Positions 48,361 through 60,777 of a DNA stretch of 64,000 nucleotides are shown piece by piece. This stretch comes from Phycomyces nitens (Eukaryota; Mucoromycota; Mucoromycetes; Mucorales; Phycomycetaceae), in the NCBI GenBank assembly GCA_022702545.1, contig JAHRBC010000001.1, positions 2,418,001-2,482,000 on the forward strand, given 5' to 3'. Below the pieces are notes generated by a model, which saw only the letters and a list, made by a program, of their open reading frames with translations, was not told the origin of the DNA and did no database searches. The position numbers were made by a program, and so were the translations under genes. Positions within the stretch are counted from its first letter, which is position 1. Every line of letters begins with the position of its first letter.

Positions 48361-51300
48361 TCGAAATCAATAAGCATTAAATGTTGCCATTTTCGATGAC
48401 TATATTATTATATTTCTTAATAGCACTGTCATTAAAGACTAGAAGCGATTCTTCTTTAGGGTTATAATAAAGAAGTCCATTTTTTTTAGAATTGAAGTCT
48501 CAATTGGTACTATGATTTTGTCTAAAATAAAATAGACCCATCTAATTCTTTTTTAATTCGTCTAAAAAGATTCCAAAGTTGTCTCAATCTCAAGTAAAAA
48601 CACTGTATTATATCTCCGACCACGACATCAGTCTAAATTCTACATATTATTGGCTAAAAATATAACTAAAAAGGCAAGTGAAAACTCCACCTCATCATTT
48701 GAGGTATTTAAGTAACAAGGTGTTACGACTCTCGTCGTTTTTGACTTTGGAAGCACCATTTGTTTAATATACGAGTCAGTAGACGAAATTTTTCAATTTG
48801 TATTCGATATTATTCAATGTCTTAATGAGCGATTGGTTTTTATTATTAACTATTTTCAAATGCTGCAGTACAGACTATATTTCATTGTGCTTATCCAAAG
48901 CTGTAAATGTTCCAGCAACTATTAATACAAAATTTACCAAAACGAACTTTTACTATAGTAGATTAGACCTATTGTGGGTTATAAACCCAATCAATAGCTT
49001 TACTTATTATTTGCCACCTTTGTAGTGACGACTCGTTTAGAGAGTTTGGTAATCCCACGAGCGCTGGCAAGATAGGACTGTATATAGCCTACCTGTTCCC
49101 ATCTGAAACGCTATAATTTTTCCCACCTTACCAAAATTATCAAACCAAGATACATTTAACCAGCTAATAATATTGCCATTTTCTGGCCCCTAAAGGTAGG
49201 TTATAAGCGAAAAGTATCAATCATATATACGTTTATATACTCATAATTATACAGCACTATCCTTAATTTCAGAATGATCATATGTGCCCTAAGTTAAACT
49301 AAAGTATGGATGACCATGTTGATGTAATGATCAATAGTATAATGATGCAACGAAAATGTAGCAAATGTCACAAGGGATATCATATCTTGCTTGCTAATAT
49401 CTCTAGTCATTATCACCATGTTACAACTAAATATCTTTGAGCTGACGAATATATTTTGAACCCCAAGAGCCATATCCAGCTGGAATAGCTTACAAAGTTA
49501 CCATACTGAATTTATTTAATTATTTTGACTGCAGATATATATATATATATACATATATATTTGTCTTAATGGATATGAATTGTGCAGATTCCCTAGGTGT
49601 TTATTTGGTAATATTCAAATACCTTTGTTTGAAAGAATACATAAAACTCATTTTTAATATATTGTATACTCAAACAATATCTTTGTAGCCTTTTTATATT
49701 GAATAGCCAGCACAAATACACTTTTTAATAATAATGTCTATAATATCCCAGAAAGTATTTAATATTGAGAGAGAACTACAATAGTCTGAAAAATATATAA
49801 CATTTATTAAAGTGTTCCTCAGAATCTATAATTTATCTTTGACTCGTAAACATTATTAAAGGTAGACTGTTAAAGCAAAACTTATTAATAAAATGTTTTT
49901 TTTTGGGGGCTTGTAATGATGTTTGATTACTTTCTGCAAGTTTTTTTTTTTTGCAACTATCATATATTATCTTGTGCTTTTTTATATTTAAAAGGATAAT
50001 TAAGCGGCATGGGACTTTTGTTATATTGTTTGCCTTTCAGCAGATCCAAAAGGTATAAATTCCAAGGTATGGCTTTGATGGCGCAACCTTGCATTGTGTA
50101 ACAAAAAAATCTGTAAAAGTGTAGAAAAATCGCAACTATGCCAGGGGATACAGCATTTTTACACTTCTAGAAAATTCCTTAACTCCCCTGGGGGATCCAA
50201 TCCAGCCTCAATTTTTATTGAATTTTTTCTTATACTTATAGTATATAGTCTATACCTATAAATATACCATCTATTATCTAGAGACAATTATACTTGATAA
50301 TAATAAGGCAATAATTCTGATTTCCATAGGTTGGGTTTACAAAAACGTTTTACATATAGCCTACAAATCGGTATAAAATATGACCAAAAGATTTATTTCT
50401 CTATCTTGAGGTACAAGAACATTTATTGTAATCTCATCATTTTAATCTTGAGTTTTTATAGTTGTATTCACAATTGATTTCATTATTTTTTACTTTAATT
50501 TATTTATATACACCATTTATTAGCTATAATTGATTGTGCTGATGAGTAAAAGCTTAATAAAATCTGCCTTATTTTGTTTGGAAACGGATAGGTATACAAT
50601 ATGAGCAGCTATAATTTCAAAACAACCCTGTCAGAAAACTGATTATGACTTTAATAAAATATTTACATTTATTCATATAATTCTGGGAAATTTTAAAGTA
50701 TATTTCAAATAAATAAAACATGTTCCAATACTTGAAATTTTAAGCATCATGAAAAATAAAATATCACTACTTTGGCCTATAACCACTACAAAGTTCAAAT
50801 CTAATTTTTTTTGGAGACATTAAAAACGAGTATGACATTTTTATAAAAGAGGTATTGCTATTCTGGAGCTTCATTTATAGCATTTCTATCAAAACTCTTG
50901 AAAAACAGATCAAAAGAACATATCTCTAGTCAGCCCAGGTTATTGTGTTTGAGTTTTGAATGTAAAAAGGTGACAATTGTTTTTACTAGAAAAAAAAACT
51001 GTCAACAGTTTTTGAATTTAATAAACAGGCTACAATTCTTTTGGAGATCTTGTAGATATGGCTGAAATCAAGAATGACTTTGCAAATTTTATATTTTGGT
51101 TCTTTATGAATAGCATTTGGCTTTCAAGGCTATAAAGACATCCAAGGCCAAAATAGCATATATAATCTGGGCACCAGTGGTCGCTTGGATATATTATGAT
51201 AATGCATATGGACTTGATATTTATATTTTTACGCGTGTTATTTTATTAATTTTTATTTAATACTTTTGAGCTATTTATTAAAAAATAAATCATTCTTGCA

Positions 51301-52217
51301 TAGTTTTATTAATTCCCTGTATATTGGTTGCAGGAAGTCTCTCAAAGATCACTAATAAGCCAATCGTTCATACTTGGAGAATGATACTTGGCCCGGCTGA
51401 AATTCAAACTAATCTTCTCGCAAGTTCTTTTAAAATACAGGCCTAGTCTTTAGAAAACGAAAACCAAGTATTGTAGCGTTTCACATTCACCGTTTGAGAC
51501 GTGATATCATTGTTTTACCTGACATTAATCACACGTCTTCCTGAGTTAACGAGGCTTTATTGCCCTATATAGTTTGGAAGTACCCAATGGTTCTCAAATA
51601 TATTTAAATGTCTTTTTCATCGTCTGTTTTGGTTTTTGAGACATCCTTATCTTATTCGTTTAAAGCTAGCCACAAGTATGTATAATGCAGCTAGTTTCAC
51701 GAGATGTTATTGGTTTATTATTTCTATATACCTCCTATATTATGTTACATAAGTCTCAAATGAACATACGTTACAATAGGGCAATAAATGAATATAAATA
51801 TACCTTGTAATAGGGAAAGTCCATGGCCCTGAGATACTAACCAGTTTGGTACTGCCGAAATCGTCAATTTTAGCCAGAAAAATCTCCCACTTAAACAACG
51901 TCACAGAACTTGCAGAACTCGAATTACAACCCTGACCTCCAGCCTTATTCCTTTTACCTCCTTGGTTACAATACGCCTTGACTCATTCCAACTAAAAACC
52001 AACTTTGTCAGTAATCTCGCAATCGCTTGTATAAAAATAGCAAGTTTGTCAAATGTACAAAGAGGATCGACATCAATGGCCATCTCAATCAATGTCGCTA
52101 GCTCATCTACAATCACAATGTCTTCAACGACGGTTAAAGCCAAACCCACGCCAGTTTCAACAAAATTGCCACGAAACACAATATATACCTACTAGATACT
52201 GCGAAAATTATGATTAT
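48361..52217. other. AT-rich gene desert, 3.9 kb
   Basis: Very AT-rich with no frame longer than about 90 codons until the Sds3-like gene. No family motif recognised on either strand. The frame at 51962-52195 overlaps the 5' region of the Sds3-like gene and might include part of its leader. Confidence 0.6.
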
Positions 52218-53991
52218 ATGGACGATGAACAATATGATCCATACTGGACTGAGTCAGCCGGCTTTGACACGCCAAATGTGCTCCGAGAGGACGAATGTGA
52301 CCAATACTGGTACAAGGATTATGATACAGAGCAAGAGGACTATAATGAGAGCACCGCGTTATATAGTCTAGAATACAATCATCCTTATACTTCTCACTCT
52401 AGCCTGTCGCAGCACAGAGAGGTGCATGAATATCCCTATTATTCAAAATCTCAATTCCCGGATTATAACTACAGCAATACCAATCACACTTATCAGGATT
52501 ACTACGGAAATTATAACTATGACGAAAATGAGGCGTACGAAAAATCTTGGCGTAGTAATTCGAATCCTAACCAATCTACGTACAAGGAAGAAATCCCAAA
52601 GAAACGTAGCTACCAGTCTATATCCACTCTACCCACCCATATACATCATATTCAAGATCCCAAAGAATATGGCTACAAAAAAGCCTTTTTATTTCCTACG
52701 AGCGGTTCCGAAATCGAATCTTCATCTTCATCATCTGATAGCCCAGAAGACACAAGCGTATCAAAAGACAGCCACAAAGGTAAAATAATAATTATAATTA
52801 TAATTACAATATCCCTTTTTTTATTTCAATAATTTAATATATATATATATATATATTATTTTATTTATTAGGAAACGAGGCCGATATAGGAGACTCTTTG
52901 ATTTCAGATAATGTGCAAAAGTACAGACTTGCGGTTGAAAATATGGAATCGAAATTTATGGCATCCAAACAAAAGTAAGTAATTTTAAAAAAAAATTATC
53001 TTGAGAAAATGTCTTGAATTTTGGGGTATTTTTAGGATTTATACACAGAAGCTCCATTTACTAAAGAAGCAGCTTGAATCTGTTCAAAAAGGTACAACCA
53101 AGATATCGTACTACTCACCACTTGTCATTCTAGTGACTGAAAATTATTGTACAATTATTAAAATAGAGGAATATGAACCTTTCAAGGAACACATAAAGAG
53201 CCTCTCAGACATACGCAACAAGACAATAGAAAAGGCAAAAATCTTTATGGATTATCAGCTTGCATGTATTGAAAAACAGTACGATACCGAAAGACAGACT
53301 GTAGAAAACGAACTCTTGGTAGGCTACCATCAATGGCCAAATGAAATATGCTAATAACCAAACTCATATTTATCTTTCTTAGACTGACAGGCATGAACTC
53401 CAAGTGGCTATGACCAGTTTTATTGATGAAAGAAATAAGCGCCTAAAAGTCAGCGAAAAGATCGATGGAGCTAATGACAAATCTACAGAACGTAATAATG
53501 GCAAAGATTCCACCAAGACCGCTGATATAGCCGAAGGTAAACAACATTATAATTTTATTAATATGATTACGTTGATTTACCTTGAAAATGTACATTTTGA
53601 ATATTTCTAGAGCTTATGTTCTTTGCGCGAAACCGCAATAAGCTTAGATTAGGACAAGACCTTTTAACAGCTGACAAGCTCTTTGCAAAGAAGAGTGGAA
53701 TGCTTCGTGCAGTAGCGAACCGCCGCCATACTGTAGATCATATCCTTTTTATTTACAGGGTCATTCAGAATATCACATTTATATTGTCTTTAACCTAACG
53801 TTTCTCCTTTACGCATGAAAGATAGAGCAAATCTTGATGCAGCTCTCACATCTATGAATATCACAGAACTCGATTCAGATCTGGCTTCCATACGCAAAGT
53901 AAGATAAATATCTACACATCACAATGAAATACTAATATTTCTTTAGAGTATTGCAAAATCAAAGGATATCGGCCGAAAAATAGGCTCTTGA
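52218..53991 (+). CDS. Sds3/BRMS1-like subunit of a Sin3 histone deacetylase complex
   Basis: Exons: 52218-52779, 52872-52974, 53036-53101, 53167-53318, 53383-53536, 53611 to about 53759, about 53826-53898, and 53947-53991. The N-terminus (MDDEQYDPYW onward, about 190 aa) is rich in Tyr, Asp, Glu and Asn. The Sds3-like coiled coil follows: KIYTQKLHLLKKQLESVQK, YEPFKEHIKSLSDIRNKTI, KAKIFMDYQLACIEKQYDTE, RHELQVAMTSFIDERNKRL. RNKLRLGQDLL and LDSDLASIRKSIAKS end the protein, as in Sds3/BRMS1 proteins that scaffold Sin3-Rpd3. The sixth exon's donor is unresolved: the obvious site (GGGTCATT at 53759) does not match the phase of the next open frame. An alternative start at 52053 adds 55 residues without family likeness. 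Confidence 0.82.
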
Positions 53992-54393
53992 AAATTTATT
54001 GCCTATTAAGAATTTAACACCTCACTATCCTTTTAAAAAAATATTTAAATGTCTAGAAAACCTTTGCACAATATCCACAGAGCTTATTCTGCGCCATCTT
54101 ATTGAAAAGGCACATATTGCCGTACCTTTTTTTTTACCTTTTCAAAAATGTACAAAAACTTAATTAAAAATTACATATACTTTTATCTTTTATTACTAGT
54201 TCACGACAAGTTGACATTTAAAATAACCAACTCAATAAAATTTTATAGTTTGCTATAGTTCTTTGCTCAAATATATTGTGATATGGCGATAAATCATAAA
54301 ACGTCTTTTTTTAAAATAATAATAATAATAATCATATTCACTCGCGTGATTGACTTTCTTTGTTCTTTTATATCAAAATTATTGGCATTATTA
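53992..54393. other. Short intergenic region between converging genes
   Basis: About 400 bp between the stop codons of the Sds3-like gene and the Ybp2/ALF4-like gene. AT-rich, with an ATA run near 54318-54333. No gene seen. Confidence 0.7.
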
Positions 54394-57323
54394 TCAAATA
54401 GTCATATGTTGTCCGATCTGCTCAAGAACATCTTTCATCATTTCAAGATTCATAATCTTTAGTGCCGACTCCTAATAAATTTTACATGTAAGAAATATGA
54501 TGCATGCTTTCTACACATATTTGCTTACCTGGCCATCAGCATCTTTTGAATTATTTTTATGCTTCTCCATAATTGCGTCAATTGCAACTCCAAGTGGACA
54601 AAGATATTCTTTTCTTATCCATAATTGACGTTCTTTGTTAAAAACAGTTGTCTAGATAAATTTAGGTTAAACAAGGACCACCAAAGGGTACAAAATCTCC
54701 CTATTTATTACCTTGTTTTCAGCTTTATCGCATATTAGCAGATACAAATAAAGATTCAAGGCTTGCATTTGATAACTATAATCATCCCAAAACTTTTCTT
54801 CTTCTGTGCACCAACTCTTGCTTGCACGAAACAAGATTGGGAAGAATTTGTCGACAATAACAGGGCTTGAGAATACAGACGGGGGCTATATGAAAGTTAA
54901 GTATCTGTATATATTTGTAAATATAACTTACTCCTTCTTTTTTGGACCCGAATGCTCTGTTTATCTGGTCTTTAAACAGTCCGATTGCTGCAGTCTTCAT
55001 GGCCGGATAAGGACATCTTTCGAGAAGTTCTCTTAGGGCAAACATTCGGACTTCATCGTTGGACATTTCCAGGGTGTTTGCAATGAATTGATGAGAAATA
55101 AAGCGAATGCTCGGATTTTCTGAAAGTGATGCCACAGAAGATACGATCTTTAATGTGCTTTATATTAGCCAAAAGCATATAGAACTTGATGCTTTATTAC
55201 CTCTAATGCCCTTGGCGCCGGGAATTCGCTTTCGTCCCCCAATGGCCCCTTAATTTTCTTATCCAAAGTTTCCAGTGTGAACTCTGTTTCTACATTATCA
55301 GACAGATAAAAAAGCACAAAAAGCGCTTTATCAATGTATGGACCGTTTGCAGGGCTAAAAGTATTCAAGACGATTAGATAATCAATAAGTTTCACGGTTT
55401 CTCGTTTGAGTTTCTGGATATTACTTTGTAAGCAGATTCATTAATATTCCAGAGAACTCTCTTCCAATCCACAAAAGGTCGATAGCCAATGGAAAGATAT
55501 TTAAGCAAGGGTATTCCGAATTTTCATCATAAAGGCACAAATCGTAAATTGATATAGCAAGCATCGATGCAATGCTATTGTAAGACAGGGGGAAGTTTGT
55601 GCAATTGATTGTGTCGGTGTCCATGTCCATGTCCATGTTTTCTTTTTTAAAAAGAGAAATAAATATTTCTTTCAGAAAGCCTGTATAAAGTCATCAATGT
55701 AAAATAAGATACTTACCATCTTTCAATGTTTGTACCAACCCTTGGTTTTCTACAGCATCTGACGAGTAGCGTTTAATTTGTAGCAATTCATCAAATGTAA
55801 TTCCAAGCAAAATTGTCATTTTCTGTTGGTATTACATTAATTTGATAAAAAAAAAGTTAATAAAAAAATTCGACAGCTTTAGGAGCATTATCAATATTTA
55901 CTGTAGATCTGTAAAGTAGATCTGTCATTGGGGAACGTTCTTTCTGCATCGGCGATTGAGTATTATCCTGATCTTGTCTTGGGTTTCTAATGTTGTATCT
56001 GGAGTGATATGAGCTGTAGTATTTTCTTGACAAGTCCATATCAAGATTAAGGACAATCCTTTCAAACACGGCAGCCAAGAGGTAAATGAACAAATAACGG
56101 CGTTTACTTGTACAATTATTCTCAAAAGATTTAAGATTGGATAGCTAATAGAATAGTTTTTTTTAATAAGAAAATACTGACTTTTACGCCCAACAATACC
56201 TGTTCATGCTTGTCACTGGATATTAACTTTGCGCCATACTCGATAAAATCCAATATGTTGCTTGCCAACGTGAGCAGAATATCATCCCAGTGCGTTTTAT
56301 CGCATTTTGATGACCCCAAAGAAGAGTACTCTGACAAAACTTTCTCGAGGAATAAAAGTGTTCTGACACAATATCTAATTGGATAAATAATAAAATCGTC
56401 CAAACGCTTTGTGCCAGCAGCTCTTTCAAGTACTAATTGAATAAAAATGTTATTATCTGGAGACTGTTTACAGGAATATACACTGCTTTGTATGAGACAT
56501 GCCTTTTCCAAGTAGTTTGAATATTTCTACTGACTGTATAGCAGACTTTACACATGTTTTCTCGTCAGGTAAGTCCGAGTCCCAATCGATAAAGCTCAGT
56601 CTCTCGCACACAATCATGTGCAAATCGCGGAAACTGTATACACTGCCAATATGAGAAAGTATAGAGCTAGAGATTTTCCGGACCTTGGAGCATTCTTCAA
56701 TACTTCCGTTTGTAGAAATTAAAAAAGGGTTCACATAGTCGAAAAGTTCCCACCCAAAATCTTTAATCAACCCATCCTTTTTTATAAAAATAAATAAAAG
56801 GCAAATAGGTTTATGAGATGTGCTGTGCTGTGCTGTGTGCTATAATATAAAAAGCAATTTTTTTTTTACCAAAGCCTTTTGACCAACAGAAACATCGGTC
56901 CCTTTGTCAAGTAGATCTCCAAGCAGCATATTACGAACAAGACCAAGCAGACTATACTGAGAAGACGCACAAAAACTTTCGGCCTTTTCCAGTGTGACTC
57001 TTAGGATGTCTACAAATTCTCTTTCATGCTCAAGCAGTTTATTGTGCGTCTTGTCGACATGTTGGGTGTCTTGATTGTCTCGACAACTCTTTTTCTCAAG
57101 TCATTTTTCTGTAGTATCATTTGCGTGTTTTTCGCCAAATATGTACCTCGATGAATTTATGGAATCCGCCAATGACAATCTGATTTTGTTGTGAAAGTTC
57201 TTGGTCATCTGACATCCATTCCTTTGAGGAATCTCCTTGTAGGACAAGCGAATCTGTAGATGTAGCGAATGTTTCCATGTCTATAATGTCATCAAGTAGA
57301 TGATTATCCTGAATACCACGCAT
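54394..57323 (-). CDS. Ybp2/ALF4/glomulin-family protein
   Basis: Multi-exon gene. Clear 3' exons: 55201-about 55412, 54932-55147, 54712-54885, 54529-54651 and 54394-54471. Upstream coding segments lie around 55440-55640, 55690-55825, 55860-56100, 56140-56515, 56520-56775, 56870-57090 and 57170-57323. Key matches to the Kinetochor_Ybp2 family (yeast Ybp1/Ybp2, plant ALF4, human glomulin): KDFGWELFDYVNPFL near the N-terminus, IRFISHQFIANTL and LRELLERCPYPAMKTAAIGL with LFKDQI near the C-terminus. The fold is an alpha-helical repeat. Yeast members act in oxidative stress signalling and at the kinetochore; glomulin and ALF4 bind the RING protein Rbx1. Which role applies here cannot be read. The start at 57323 and the junction near 55415-55450 are uncertain. 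Confidence 0.72.
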
Positions 57324-57723
57324 AGGAAGACAGTCACACGATACCTTTGGAACAGGATTGAATAGAGGTACACTTTGAAATCGTCTCCGATATTTCAAAA
57401 ATTGGGATTTTTATCGATAGATCAGGCAAAATTGGTCGTTCACCTTTTTGAGATTCTCAAAGACAAGAAATGTAAAAAGAAGTAATGGGTTATAAAGAGA
57501 TCTTTTGGACCAACATGACTTTTGGATATGAAATGTCTCTTTTAATATAATCTTTTTCTACCAAAATCCATCAAAGCCAAAAGTTTAGCTAACCTTGGTT
57601 CCCTTGAAAGAAAGCAATTTTTGACCTTTATTTTTTCAATATTTATTTTTTAGAAATACGTTGATTTTGAAACATATAAACAGTTTTTTTTAATACATAA
57701 AATGCTGGATAGCACAGTTTTGG
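57324..57723. other. Intergenic region
   Basis: About 400 bp between the start of the Ybp2/ALF4-like gene and the stop of the RPA-interacting protein gene, both on the minus strand. AT-rich; no further gene. The open frame continues upstream of 57323 to about 57398 without an ATG. Confidence 0.6.
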
Positions 57724-58556
57724 CTAGAAAACAGTGTACATATCACAGACATCACACATTGCCAAGATGGTACCCTCATTTCCAGGTTCAGACATGTACC
57801 CTATACGTCCAGGACAAACACAAGCATGTTCTTGGAAATTTTGTTGGATAATAAGCGCGACCTATTAGCATGGTTTTATTAGACTATATGTGGGTATCTA
57901 TTTGCAGTCTAATATCTTACTTGTTCATTGGCATTAAAGTTGCAATTGGAACATGATACACCCCTTCTTTGGTCGGGGCGAATACAAAGCCGTAAAGTAA
58001 ATTGTCCACAGTTGAAGCACTGATTTGTTTGATCATTTGCATAATATTGTAAACTCTCTTGGGGTTGAGTTTCTTCGTACATGGCAACCGCAGCCTCTAT
58101 TTCGTTTTGTTCTTGCCATAAAAAGTCCTCATAGAGACTATCGTGGCCTTTTTTTTTGTAAAGACAGTTGCAGTAAAACATTATCAATTAACTGATTGTC
58201 TAGTTCATATCTATACCCACTCATTGATGTGTGTGACAAAATTTCTTCTTCTATATCCAGATCAGTAATGACAACCCCTTCCAATAGCATTGCCTGTTCG
58301 TTTTCTTTTTTGAATGATTCCCATTCCTGTCTAACGATCGCTTGAACCCACTATTATTGACATTTGACAATGATGATTAACTAGTTGAGAAGTATTGCAT
58401 CTATACCGTGTCTCCTCGTCTTTTATCATCCCGTCGTTGTCTCGATGACCTTGCGCGATCGACACATTGCTGTCTAAATCTATCTCTCCATTCTTTGTTT
58501 CTTTCTGAATTGTTTCGTTTGATTGGTTCCCGATGTAATTCGCGTGTAAAGTCCAT
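57724..58556 (-). CDS. RPA-interacting protein (RPAIN-like)
   Basis: Four exons (58407-58556, 58221-58350, 57921-58147, 57724-57861) encode 214 aa; human RPAIN has 219. The N-terminal basic segment (EWRDRFRQQCVDRARSSRQR) matches the RPA-binding/import region. The middle is acidic and helical (VRQEWESFKKENEQ, FLWQEQNEIEAAVAMYEE). The C-terminus is the RPAIN zinc-finger module: CFNCGQFTLRL, GVSCSNCNFN, EHACVCPGR and LAMCDVCDMYTVF at the very end. By family it carries replication protein A into the nucleus. Intron 2 uses a GTGGGT donor and an acceptor preceded only by adenines. The gene is divergent from the HAD phosphatase gene with 640 bp between. Confidence 0.9.
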
Positions 58557-59196
58557 AATGTTGTAAAGGGATTAAACAACAAATAAAAATAAAAATAGCA
58601 GGTTTTGAATATTTGAAAGCCGCAATGTTCCCACTATACATGACTGTTCCAGAAATAATTACAGGAACCCAAGTACTGAACAGGGTACGTCTGATAGACA
58701 GCAAATAGAATAAATGTACATGTCAGTGGCCCTGTAAAACGTAATATTTTCAGCTGTACCACTGTATACCTTGGGTTCAGCTGAATATGTTTCCAAATTG
58801 TTTCAATTTGATCAGTGGCCTTTTAAAATTGAAACAACTCGACAATCTTTATCCCTCAATGTCCAGCCCTTCCCGCCTACATGACCGTAATACAGAAAAT
58901 AAAATTGCTTGCCACCAATATACCTCGTTTTCCCGCTGCAGATCTCGAGCCAACACATCATCGAAGCCTTGGGTCAATATAAAGCTGGTTATTATTCTAA
59001 TTGCTCGGATACCATGGAGCATATCTTTGAGAAACCTCTTTAGATTAGCCTTGTAATCCAGCTACAAAATAGCCCGAAAAACTTATGCTTTTTCTCCTAA
59101 CAATATCGGGAGCCCAAATAAAAAAAATGTCCATTGAAAGCCCTTTCTTATTTTTCAACTAATACAGTCTAGGGTTTTCTTTTCCAATAACTACAG
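58557..59196. other. Intergenic divergent promoter region
   Basis: Shared upstream region of the RPA-interacting protein gene (-) and HAD phosphatase gene (+). The frame at 58787-59056 (+) is open but shows no family similarity. Confidence 0.5.
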
Positions 59197-60340
59197 ATGA
59201 CTGATTCCAAAGTAAAAGTTCAAGTCTTTACTGACTTTGACGGCACATTGTCTCTCGACGGTAATGGCAGCATGGCCCTTGAGAAACTAATGACATTGTA
59301 CTCATTAGCCATTCCCATTAGATACTGGCATATTGCTTATCGACGACGAACTTTCTCTGGGACCAGAACGTAGGCGTGTTCTGGAGCATAAGATTATGGA
59401 CCATGAACTTGGCTACAAGTGAGATTTTTGATATATATAAAAAAGAATATTATTTCAATTGAGACACTTAATTTCTTTATACTTGGACAATCCTTTTAGG
59501 GACGCCGTTCAAGAAATGTGGGATTCGGTCCATATAAGCTGGGATGAAGCCTGGGAGAAATACCTGAATGGTAAAGTATATATATATTTGGACGACAAAA
59601 AAATAGTAGAATCAGATAAATAACTCTAGTAATCTAAATCAAGATTGCCGCATCGATCCTGGCTTTGTATCTTTTAATGATTATTGCCGTGAACATGATA
59701 TACCAGTCACTGTCGTGAGCAGGTAACCCATAATACAACCGATTTCTAAGTTATATGCAACCAATTAATATTGAACAGTGGTCTTTACCCTGTGCTCGAG
59801 AGGATCATGAGAAACTTCTTGGGAGAAAAGGCCAAGGATATCGAGATTATTTGCAACAAGGGTGAAATCAATGACAGAGACTGGAAGATTATCTGGAGAG
59901 ATGACAGGTATGTGCATGTATTTTCTTATCTAATGAATATGATTGACTTTGGATGTTAACCTTTATTATTACTGCTATCCAATGCCTGCAGTGAGTATGG
60001 AAATGATAAGTCGGTTGGTGAGTAAATGACAAGAAAAGGCTTACAAGAACGCAGCTCACATATTATACTAGCTTTATCTGATGCCAGAAAAGCCTCTCCT
60101 GATACAATCTTTGTATTCTGTGGCGATGGTGTGAGCGACATTAGCGCTGCTAGACACGCAGATGTTTTGTTTGCCCGTAAAGATCGTGATTTGGAAATTT
60201 ACTGCAAGCGATACTCTATTCCCTTTGTAAGCTTTGATACATTTGATGATGTTCATAATGTGGTCAAGCGTCTAGTGGAGCGAAAGGCTGTTATTGAAAA
60301 GGACCCAAACACAGGCTTCTGTAGTGTGGTCGATGTATAG
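59197..60340 (+). CDS. HAD-IB phosphatase (MtnX / phosphoserine phosphatase-like)
   Basis: Seven exons (59197-59260, 59322-59418, 59500-59570, 59644-59722, 59779-59907, 59992-60017, 60072-60340) encode 244 aa. HAD motif I is TDFDGTLSLDD, giving the nucleophilic Asp and the acid/base Asp; motif II is the Ser in TVVSSGLYPVLE; motif IV is FCGDGVSDISAARHADVLFA. A helical cap lies between motifs I and II (GYKDAVQEMWDSVHISWDEA). The arrangement fits the family containing MtnX (2-hydroxy-3-keto-5-methylthiopentenyl-1-phosphate phosphatase) and related small-molecule phosphatases with a C1-type cap. The true substrate is not determined by sequence. Cytosolic; no targeting signal visible. Exon 6 is only 26 nt, and all phases close. 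Confidence 0.9.
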
Positions 60341-60777
60341 AATATTTTGTATTTTTTTAAAATAGATATATTTGCAACATTTATTAGAATAAACAGTAGT
60401 ATCCAAACGCATTTGTTTTTATTAAATTGAATATCTGCATTGATCTTCAAAAGAAAAAAGGCAATTTTAATTATCTTTTTAATATATATCATATATGCCT
60501 AGACATTACAGCTACCCTCCAAATATCTTAGCTTTGAAGTGGCCTAAATTATATGTATATAATATCAGCCTGGACCTCTAATTAGAGATTCCTTACCATA
60601 AAAACCTGGATCAAGTATTTGCTGGATCTCCAGATTACTGTGTAACCCAAATGGCAGAATAGAGTTATCTACGTCACAATTTTAATGACGTAGACATCGA
60701 CGATGGTGCGAATAGCATCCCCCGGGCCAATATCGTCGGCTCCCCATGGCTACCTACAATCCTCCCTTTTCATAAAG
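60341..60777. other. Intergenic region / RPS18 promoter
   Basis: AT-rich after the phosphatase stop codon, becoming more mixed after about 60640 (CTACGTCACAATTTTAATGACGTAG at 60669-60693 is an inverted repeat with TGACGTAG/CTACGTCA arms, like a bZIP/CRE-type site). It lies about 85 bp upstream of the proposed RPS18 start codon. Confidence 0.5.
60669..60693. promoter_or_regulatory. Inverted CRE-like pair upstream of RPS18
   Basis: CTACGTCA and TGACGTAG face each other across nine A/T-rich bases. The core TGACGT is the half-site context recognised by ATF/CREB-type bZIP factors. Position just upstream of a ribosomal protein gene makes a regulatory role plausible; this is inferred from the motif alone. 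Confidence 0.4.
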
